Below, piece by piece: positions 53,415-59,076 of a DNA stretch of 59,076 nucleotides. Source of the DNA: Bradyrhizobium sp. AS23.2. GTDB taxonomy: Bacteria > Pseudomonadota > Alphaproteobacteria > Rhizobiales > Xanthobacteraceae. The stretch covers positions 1 through 59,076 of the forward strand of contig NZ_LGHM01000049.1 of assembly GCF_001908185.1 (NCBI RefSeq). Reading direction: 5' to 3'. The notes below the pieces were generated by a model. That model saw only the letters and a list, made by a program, of their open reading frames with translations. It did not search any database and was not told the DNA's origin. A program made the translations under genes and the position numbers. Position 1 is the first letter of the stretch; each line of letters begins with the position of its first letter.

Positions 53415-53774
53415 ATGTATGACCACATTGGCCTTCGCGTTACCGACCTCGACGCCGCCACGCGCTTCTACACCGCAGTGCTGGCGCCGCTCGGCTATGT
53501 CCTTTGCTCCAGCGGCGACGGCTATGCCGGCTTTGGGCCGAAGGGCGAGCCGGCGCTCTGGCTGCACCTGAACAAGGGACGGCAGGCCGACGGCGCGCAC
53601 ATCGCCTTCCGCGCCAAGGACCACGATGCGGTCAAGGCGTTTCACAGCGAAGGGCTGAAGAGCGGCGGCCGCGACAATGGCGGCGCCGGCCCGCGCAAGG
53701 ATTACAGCCCGACTTACTATGCGGCGTTTTTGATCGATCCCGACGGCAACAATGTCGAGGCGGTTTGTGCGTGA
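53415..53774 (+). CDS. VOC (glyoxalase/bleomycin-resistance) family protein
   Basis: 119-aa protein from ATG 53415 with a GGAG site. MYDHIGLRVTDLDAATRFY and YYAAFLIDPDGNNVEAVC carry the metal-binding pattern (His, Glu) of VOC proteins. It could be a dioxygenase- or glyoxalase-like enzyme or a binding protein. The substrate is not apparent. Confidence 0.87.
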   Translation: MYDHIGLRVTDLDAATRFYTAVLAPLGYVLCSSGDGYAGFGPKGEPALWLHLNKGRQADGAHIAFRAKDHDAVKAFHSEGLKSGGRDNGGAGPRKDYSPTYYAAFLIDPDGNNVEAVCA

Positions 53775-53797
53775 GCGTCAGTTGCGTACGAGATCTC

Positions 53798-53889
53798 GTA
53801 GGGTGGGCAAAGCGAAAGCGTGCCCACCAATTGCTCGCGACAATGCGATGAATGGTGGGCACGGCGCTACGCGCCTTTGCCCACCCTAC
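53798..53889. repeat. Long intergenic inverted repeat, family A copy 2
   Basis: Ends GTAGGGTGGGCAAAGCG and CGCCTTTGCCCACCCTAC match the copy at 15058-15148. It lies between the VOC and SRPBCC genes. Confidence 0.88.
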
Positions 53890-53914
53890 CAATACTGCAT
53901 TTGAGGAAACTCTT

Positions 53915-54313
53915 ATGGCCTCCATCCACAACGACATACCCCTCCCCGTCCCAGCCCGTGATGTCTGGGACGCGGTGCGGGATTTCGGCGCGCTGCATCA
54001 GCGGCTGGTGCCGGGCTTCGTCACCGCGTGCACGCTCGACGGCGATGCACGGATCGTCGCGTTCGCCAACGGCTCCGTCGTACGCGAGGTGCTCGTCGAT
54101 TGCGACGATGCGCGGCAACGCCTGGTCTATGCCATCAACAACGAGCGGCTGAAGTATTACAGCGCTTCGGTGCAGGTGATCGCCGAAGGCGAGACGAGGT
54201 GCCGGCTGGTCTGGATCATCGACATGCTGCCGAACGAACTCGCGGCTTACATCCAGGGACAGACAAAGGAGGCCGTGTCCGCCATGCACAGGGCGTTTCC
54301 GCCAGCCGCCTAG
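53915..54313 (+). CDS. SRPBCC (START/Bet v 1-like) family protein
   Basis: 132-aa protein from ATG 53915 after a GAGGAAA site. DIPLPVPARDVWDAVRDFGALHQRL and VYAINNERLKYYSASVQV fit the polyketide cyclase/SRPBCC ligand-binding fold. Function is unknown. Confidence 0.82.
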   Translation: MASIHNDIPLPVPARDVWDAVRDFGALHQRLVPGFVTACTLDGDARIVAFANGSVVREVLVDCDDARQRLVYAINNERLKYYSASVQVIAEGETRCRLVWIIDMLPNELAAYIQGQTKEAVSAMHRAFPPAA

Positions 54314-54322
54314 GCTTTTGTT

Positions 54323-54371
54323 GAGCATGATCTTTTCGGAAAACCGCTGCACACTTTTCCGGATCATGCTC
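54323..54371. repeat. Short intergenic repeat with GAGCATGATC arms
   Basis: Perfect arms GAGCATGATC and GATCATGCTC flank TTTTCGGAAAACCG and ACACTTTTCCG. The pattern resembles a repeat widespread in Rhizobiales genomes. It follows the SRPBCC gene and could act as a terminator. Confidence 0.75.
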
Positions 54372-54483
54372 GCGCCTGCGTGACTTTTCTCACAGAGCCG
54401 TCTCCTCCTCCGTCCTAACCATGGCTGCGTGCGTCCCGTTGGCTCCGCTCTCCCGGCGAAGCCACGCACGCGAGGAGCATGCC

Positions 54484-54960
54484 ATGAGAGGTGCTGACAA
54501 GGTGATCTGCCAGGCAACTGCTGTGCTGCTGTTGTTGTCGATCTCAGGCGCGCCGGCGAAGGCGCAGTTCCTCGGCGGCGGCGGAGGTGCCGGCGGCGAG
54601 GACATGATGACCCAGATGGCGCCAATGCTGGAGATGATGAAGGCGAAGATGGGCAAGCGCCGCTTCGCCATGCTGATGCAGACCATGGGCCCGATGATGA
54701 GCCGCATGATGGAGAACGGCGGCGGCGAGCTAGGCGGCGGCAATTTCGGCGGCGGTTTTGGCGCGCCGAATTATGGCGGCTACGCGCCGATGGGCGGAGG
54801 CGTCACCATGCCGACCGGGATCGGCGGCATGGGCGGCGGCGATATCATGGGCATGCTCGGTGGTTCCGGCGGCGGCGACATGATGGCAATGATCCCGCAA
54901 CTGATGCGGCTCGCCAATGTCGGCGGCGGTGGCGGCCATCGCCGCCACAAGCATCGCTAG
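54484..54960 (+). CDS. Exported Gly/Met-rich protein
   Basis: 158-aa precursor from ATG 54484 with an AGGAGC site. The signal peptide (AVLLLLSISGAPAKA) leads to a mature protein of low complexity: a GlyGly-rich start, a Met-rich helix (MTQMAPMLEMMKAKMGKRRF), repeated GGG and MGGG runs, and a basic His/Arg-rich tail (GGGGGHRRHKHR). Met- and His-rich composition can bind copper, but this is speculation. Function is unknown. Confidence 0.7.
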   Translation: MRGADKVICQATAVLLLLSISGAPAKAQFLGGGGGAGGEDMMTQMAPMLEMMKAKMGKRRFAMLMQTMGPMMSRMMENGGGELGGGNFGGGFGAPNYGGYAPMGGGVTMPTGIGGMGGGDIMGMLGGSGGGDMMAMIPQLMRLANVGGGGGHRRHKHR

Positions 54961-55010
54961 AGCGCGGCGGCGTGCAGTCGCCGCGCCAAGCGGATGATGC
55001 GTCGCTGATA

Positions 55011-55568
55011 TCAGATCCGATCGTTGATGAGGATGCCGGACAGCGAAGGATCGTTTGCATTCTTCGGGTCGCTTGATCGCGTCGCGCTATAAGTCGGATC
55101 CGCGAGCGAGCTCTTCAGCAGCTCAAGAAATTGTTGAAGCAGGTCCACCGCCGAGCTGCCGCTTGACGAACTATCCGGGCCGTTGGCGGGAGGAGTCCCG
55201 TCGGATGGCGGCGGTCCGCCTGCTCCGCCCGGTCCACCTGCCCCACCCGATCCATGGGAGAGCGCTGCCTTGAAAATACCTTGCAGCTCGGTGGCCTGCT
55301 GGTCGGTTAGCTTGCCCGCCGAAACTTCCTGCTGGATGAGATCATCGATCTTCGACTTGAAGGCTTCAGGCGATGATTTGCTACCGCTGGACTGATCGCT
55401 CGCACTGCTTGATTGCAAGGCGGTATCAATGTCGCTGAGCGCGGACGCCAGCGCCGACTGATCGGACGAATTGACCGCACCTGAACTGACTTCCGCTTGC
55501 AGTCCATCTTGTAGTCGCTGCGATGGTGATGCGTGGTGGTGGGAGGAGAGCGCCGAAATCGAGGTCAT
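55011..55568 (-). CDS. Ser/Gly-rich hypothetical protein
   Basis: 185-aa protein without a clear signal peptide. The N-terminus is Ser/His-rich (MTSISALSSHHHASPSQRL). A helical middle segment (KSKIDDLIQQEVSAGKLTDQQATELQGIF, about 71-99) carries the only domain-like region. A Gly/Pro/Ser-rich stretch and a final helix (VDLLQQFLELLKSSLAD) follow. Length and style match short unnamed rhizobial proteins; a calcium- or motility-related role has no support here. Confidence 0.6.
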   Translation of the reverse strand: MTSISALSSHHHASPSQRLQDGLQAEVSSGAVNSSDQSALASALSDIDTALQSSSASDQSSGSKSSPEAFKSKIDDLIQQEVSAGKLTDQQATELQGIFKAALSHGSGGAGGPGGAGGPPPSDGTPPANGPDSSSSGSSAVDLLQQFLELLKSSLADPTYSATRSSDPKNANDPSLSGILINDRI

Positions 55569-55760
55569 GCTGGCTTTCCGTGCTTTTGGTGGACTCGATC
55601 TGACGTTGTCCCCAAGAGCTGGCGCGGAGCATTCGGCAAAGACCAGCTCCGGTTACTCGAAGTTGCCAAAGGGCGGCCAGAAACATTCAGAAACAAAAAT
55701 CTGGCAAGCCGACTTCACCCACCTCAGAAGCGTGCACCTGCGCCTTTATGCGTACACGTC

Positions 55761-57206
55761 TCAGTCCGTCGCGGCCGAAAGAGCCGGTCTGATTGCGGGC
55801 TTGCTCTCGCGCGGTCCCCATCGTGTCAGCACCACGCTGGAGCACGAGAGGAGGCCGAGCACGACCATCGAGCTTGCAGCCAGCCAGAAGAAGCTCCGCG
55901 CGGTGGCGTCATGCGTGGACAGCCACCAGCCGCAGGCGGCGATGTAGATGAGACGCGCGGTCTGCGCCAGCACCGGGCCGATCACCTTCGCCGCGCCTTG
56001 CGAGGAGAAGTACATCGTCGAGGCAAGGCCAATAAAAGCGTAGAATGGCGCGACCGTCGACAGATATTGGTGGCTAGCCGCGCGCACGGTCACACTGTCC
56101 GTAAAGATGTTGACCCAGAGATCGGGGAAGATCGCGACCAGACATGCCGGCGCGCCGACGGCAATGAAGGCGCTCGCACCTGCGATCCAGGCGATGCGCC
56201 GGGCGCGCGCGATGCGGCCGGCGCCGACCGCCATGCCGATCATCGGTACCGAAGCGATGCCGAACGAGAACGCGATCGAGGTCAGCAGGAATTCCAGCCG
56301 TGCGCCGATGCCATAGCCGGCGAGGATCGCAGTTCCGAACTTCGCCAGCATGTGGGTGAAGATCGAGATCGTCAGCACCGATTGCAGCGGCGAGAAACAG
56401 GCGATCGCACCGACCTTCAGGATGTCGAAGAACATCGCCCATTGGACGCGAAGTCCGCGCAACCTCGGCACAACGCGCGCGCGCCCCGAAAACAGGTACC
56501 AGCCCATCACGCAGATGTTCATGGAGTAGGCGATCAGCGCGCCGGCGGCGACGCCGCGCATTCCGAGTTGCGGCACCGGCCCGAGCCCGAGCCCCAGCGT
56601 GCCGCCGAGCACGACCTGCCAGACCGCGGAGTTGAGGATCAGCAGCGACGGCAGCTTCATGTTGCCGGTGCCGCGCAGCACGCCGGCCATGGTGTTGAGC
56701 AGCCAGGGCAGCACGGCGCCACCGAAGAACACCTGGGTGTAGGCGACCGCATGCGTGAGCACATCGCCGCGGCCGCCGAGCAGCTCAAGCACGCGCCGCC
56801 CGAAGACCAGCATGCCCAGCATGAAGACGAGGCCGAAGGTGACGCCGATCAAGAGCGCATGCGCGGCAAGCGTGCCGGCGCGCTCGCGATCGCCGGCGCC
56901 GAGCGCACGTGCGATCGACGAGGCCACCGCGCCGCCCATGGCGCCGCCCGACATCGTCATGGTCAGGATCACTGTCGGAAATACCAGCGCCATCGCGGCC
57001 AGCGCCTCGACGCCGAGCCGGCCAATATAGGAGGTCTCGGCGATCACCACGCAGGTGCCGGCGGAGAGCGCGACCACGTTGGGCCAGGCCAGCCCCACCA
57101 ACGTGCGCAGGATCGGCCCGTCGGTCAACGCGCTCTTGACCGGTCGCGGGGGCGGCGGCAGCGGACGTTCTTGTTCATCGACCGGGATTTCGGCGATGTC
57201 GGACAT
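55761..57206 (-). CDS. MATE family efflux transporter
   Basis: 481-aa inner-membrane exporter, starting at ATG 57206 (MSDIAEIP) behind GAGAGGAA. About 12 hydrophobic helices are visible; early LVGLAWPNVVALSAGTCVVIAETSYIG and MGGAVASSIARALGAGDRERA are family segments. It differs clearly from the MATE gene at 21514. The substrate is unknown. Confidence 0.88.
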   Translation of the reverse strand: MSDIAEIPVDEQERPLPPPPRPVKSALTDGPILRTLVGLAWPNVVALSAGTCVVIAETSYIGRLGVEALAAMALVFPTVILTMTMSGGAMGGAVASSIARALGAGDRERAGTLAAHALLIGVTFGLVFMLGMLVFGRRVLELLGGRGDVLTHAVAYTQVFFGGAVLPWLLNTMAGVLRGTGNMKLPSLLILNSAVWQVVLGGTLGLGLGPVPQLGMRGVAAGALIAYSMNICVMGWYLFSGRARVVPRLRGLRVQWAMFFDILKVGAIACFSPLQSVLTISIFTHMLAKFGTAILAGYGIGARLEFLLTSIAFSFGIASVPMIGMAVGAGRIARARRIAWIAGASAFIAVGAPACLVAIFPDLWVNIFTDSVTVRAASHQYLSTVAPFYAFIGLASTMYFSSQGAAKVIGPVLAQTARLIYIAACGWWLSTHDATARSFFWLAASSMVVLGLLSCSSVVLTRWGPRESKPAIRPALSAATD

Positions 57207-57373
57207 TTCCTCTCCCGGGCACAAGCGCCATTTGCGGCGCGGCAATGACTAGGTGTGCCAATCAATTTCTTCGCGCGAAAGGCGCGGCGAGAGGCTTGTT
57301 AGCACGGTGCGCGCCGATTCCTCCTGCGCCAGGTGCAGGCGTGCCCTGCGGCAGCGCATTTCAACAGGTGGAA

Positions 57374-58426
57374 TTACCCGATGGTCCAGACCAGCGGCGG
57401 GCGGCCGCCTGACGTCGGGCGCAGATGCACGCCGATGTGCCGACCGCATCCCGCGGCCAGCCCTTCGAACAGACCCTCCAGCACCTTAGCGCAGGCGCGG
57501 TGATAGTCGGCGACATCGTCCATCAGCTTCCAGCTCTGCTGGCGGATTTCGAACGTGCCTTCGGATTGCGAGGTCTCGGCGGTATCGTCCTGCGCGGCGA
57601 ACAGGGCATTGAGGAACGATGCGAATTCGCGCGCACCGCCGCGGTTCATCGCGAGCGCGGCTGCGACCTCGTCGAAATATTGCATGCCGATCAGCTTGCC
57701 GGTGAGGTGCAGGAGATAGCCGGCATCCTCCGGCCCGAACAGCTGCACCATCACGGGCGCGGCGGTGCGCACATATTCCATCGCGTAGTTGCGATAGGCT
57801 TTTTCGAGCCGCGGCTTCGGCCAGCTCGAGACAGGCAGCGCCGGCGCAGTCTTGGCGTCGAACAGCGGCGCTTCCAGATGTCGCGAGAACACCAGACGCT
57901 GGTCGAGTTCGAGCGGATGGTCGTATTGAAAGTAGTAGCCTTCGAGCCCGTCCTGGCCGTCGACGCTCTGCTTGGTGCAGACGAAGCCGAGTCTGGTATC
58001 ACCGAGCGCGACGCCGTTGTTGGCGTGCCAGCCGCGCAACATCGCGCGCGAGACCTCGCCCGGTACGCCGCAGATCGCAGTGCCCCTCCAGATCCAGCGC
58101 GGCGGCGGATAGCGGATCCAGGCCTTGGCGTCGCTCTCATACATGTATTCGACATGCACGCCGCCGATCCAGTTGGAGAGATAGTGATATTGTGCGGCGG
58201 CCACCGCCGGTGGCAGATGGCTGAGGCCGAGCTTTTCGAGCCCAGGCAGAAAGCGCTCCTGCTGCTGGCGGCGGAACACGCGGAAGACGAATTCGGCCGC
58301 ATCCGCGGTGCCGCGCCGCGTGACCACGGTGAGGATGAGGCCGGTGAAGTAGGCATGATAGAGATCGGCGACCCCGCGCCAGCGCTTCCATTGGGCTTCC
58401 TGCGCAGAATCAGCTGTCGCGGTCAT
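57374..58426 (-). CDS. Conserved hypothetical protein
   Basis: 350-aa soluble protein, no signal peptide and no family that I can name with confidence. Aromatic-rich conserved-looking stretches include YHAYFTGLILTVVTRRG, WIRYPPPRWIWRGTAICG and EGYYFQYDHPLELDQRLV. An enzyme is plausible. A TGTCAC/GTGACA inverted repeat lies 32 bp upstream of the start. Confidence 0.7.
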   Translation of the reverse strand: MTATADSAQEAQWKRWRGVADLYHAYFTGLILTVVTRRGTADAAEFVFRVFRRQQQERFLPGLEKLGLSHLPPAVAAAQYHYLSNWIGGVHVEYMYESDAKAWIRYPPPRWIWRGTAICGVPGEVSRAMLRGWHANNGVALGDTRLGFVCTKQSVDGQDGLEGYYFQYDHPLELDQRLVFSRHLEAPLFDAKTAPALPVSSWPKPRLEKAYRNYAMEYVRTAAPVMVQLFGPEDAGYLLHLTGKLIGMQYFDEVAAALAMNRGGAREFASFLNALFAAQDDTAETSQSEGTFEIRQQSWKLMDDVADYHRACAKVLEGLFEGLAAGCGRHIGVHLRPTSGGRPPLVWTIG

Positions 58427-58457
58427 GTTCGCTCCCGATCGTTGTGTTGATCGAGTG

Positions 58458-58477
58458 TGTCACTGCACCCGGTGACA
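58458..58477. promoter_or_regulatory. Inverted repeat upstream of the 350-aa gene, candidate operator
   Basis: TGTCAC (58458-58463) and GTGACA (58472-58477), separated by 8 bp. Its position, 32 bp before the start codon at 58426, fits repressor binding. No regulator is linked. Confidence 0.35.
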
Positions 58478-58531
58478 GGCAACCTGACGCTGATGCAGGG
58501 CGCCCTGCATGACGGCGCCGTCAATTCCGCA

Positions 58532-58939
58532 TCACGAATTTTGTGCAGCTTTGGCGGCTCGCTCACGCTCGACGCGCTCGGTGACGTCGCGCGCCATCGC
58601 GACCGATCCGAGCACCGTGCCGTCGGCATCCCGCACCAGCGCGAAGGTCATTTCGATGTAGAGCTTGCGCCCGCTCTTGTGCAGCGCGCGGGTGAGCGTC
58701 GGCCGGCCCGCGAGCTTCATGCTGCCGCTCGCAATCGCGGCCTCAAAACCCTTCCAGTGCGCGGCCCGCAGATGTTCGGGAACGATCAGATCGAGATTTT
58801 GGCCCAGCGCTTCGTCCGCCGAAAAACCAAACAAGGCCGTCGATGCACGATTCCAGCGCACGATCGTGCCGGAGCGATCCGAATAGATCAGCGCGTCCGC
58901 GACGTCTTCGACGATCTTTGCATCGAGTTCATCTGTCAT
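58532..58939 (-). CDS. PAS-domain protein
   Basis: 135-aa single PAS domain from ATG 58939 (MTDELDAK) after AAGGTGATG. ALIYSDRSGTIVRWNRASTALFGFSADEALG and LVRDADGTVLGSVAMARDVTE carry the PAS core and C-terminal strand. No output domain is present, so it may act as a sensor that partners with a kinase elsewhere, or be a small signalling protein. Confidence 0.87.
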   Translation of the reverse strand: MTDELDAKIVEDVADALIYSDRSGTIVRWNRASTALFGFSADEALGQNLDLIVPEHLRAAHWKGFEAAIASGSMKLAGRPTLTRALHKSGRKLYIEMTFALVRDADGTVLGSVAMARDVTERVERERAAKAAQNS

Positions 58940-58990
58940 CTCATCACCTTGCGCGGAATGTAGATGGGGTAACGGGCTCCCTGCGGCCTT

Positions 58991-59047
58991 CAACCAAGCC
59001 GCGCTAGCTACGGCGCTGTTTGATGCGCGCGTCGCGCGGCTTGGTTG
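58991..59047. repeat. Inverted repeat at the right edge
   Basis: Perfect 14-bp arms CAACCAAGCCGCGC (58991-59004) and GCGCGGCTTGGTTG (59034-59047) around a 29-nt loop, upstream of the PAS gene. It could be a terminator from an adjacent gene outside the window or a mobile-repeat end. Confidence 0.7.
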
Positions 59048-59076
59048 GAAGGCAAGCGGTCGTCCCTCACATTGAT

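Noticed and set aside
55533..57248. A 571-codon open frame on the plus strand
   Set aside because: It is antisense to the second MATE exporter and rich in Arg/His/Gln with no domain.

Overview
The window looks like chromosomal DNA of a GC-rich alphaproteobacterium, most likely Bradyrhizobium or a close relative (Nitrobacteraceae). This is inferred from the high GC content, the class I lysyl-tRNA synthetase, the gene families present, and several families of long intergenic palindromes that recur in the window. No species assignment is possible from sequence reading alone.

Layout. 0-9 kb: a glutamate/aspartate-type ABC transporter operon (gltI-gltJ-gltK-gltL order, minus strand), an M20 dipeptidase, a flavin-dependent monooxygenase, a thiamine-diphosphate decarboxylase-like enzyme and a glutathione S-transferase. 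9-11.4 kb: pyrE and two poorly known proteins. 11.6-20.4 kb: the four-gene ligase-associated DNA repair set, split into two halves: PdeM phosphoesterase plus DEXH helicase on the minus strand, and exonuclease plus ATP-dependent ligase on the plus strand. An orphan ABC binding protein and a TPR-methyltransferase lie between the halves. 20.4-22.9 kb: a small membrane protein, a metallo-beta-lactamase-fold hydrolase and a MATE exporter. 22.98-24.20 kb: a complete 1200-bp ISAs1-type insertion sequence with matched terminal repeats and a perfect 10-bp target duplication, but a frameshifted transposase. 24.2-35.8 kb: pyrD, a DUF952 protein, a LexA-like regulator lacking both catalytic residues, alpha-carbonic anhydrase, lysK, a periplasmic binding protein, an SCO copper chaperone, an FAD dehydrogenase with an esterase, RidA and an NTF2-like protein.

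35.9-44.7 kb: a pentose/aldose operon on the minus strand: LacI-type regulator, xylB, xylA, a three-gene sugar ABC transporter, an aldo/keto reductase and a lactonase-like amidohydrolase. It encodes isomerase/kinase and, by inference, oxidative sugar chemistry together. 44.8-46.3 kb: an XRE-cupin regulator overlapping two GNAT acetyltransferases. 46.5-48.9 kb: three exported proteins (DsrE-like, TAXI-type binding protein, VasI/TagO-like).

49-51.8 kb: a lower-GC, decayed region next to tRNA-Gly(CCC). It holds fragments of an acyl-CoA carboxylase, a serine recombinase and a tyrosine-type integrase among small rhizobial genes. This is best read as the remnant of an integrated element. 51.9-59 kb: an Ogt-type alkyltransferase followed closely by an AraC regulator, a VOC protein, an SRPBCC protein, a Gly/Met-rich secreted protein, a Ser/Gly-rich protein, a second MATE exporter, a conserved unknown and a PAS-domain protein.

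No CRISPR array, rRNA, prophage or symbiosis gene set was seen. No clearly new system was found. The most promising oddities are the LexA-like regulator with a dead catalytic dyad, the Ogt protein lacking its arginine finger beside a Cys-rich AraC protein, the split repair module, and the exported DsrE/TAXI/VasI trio.
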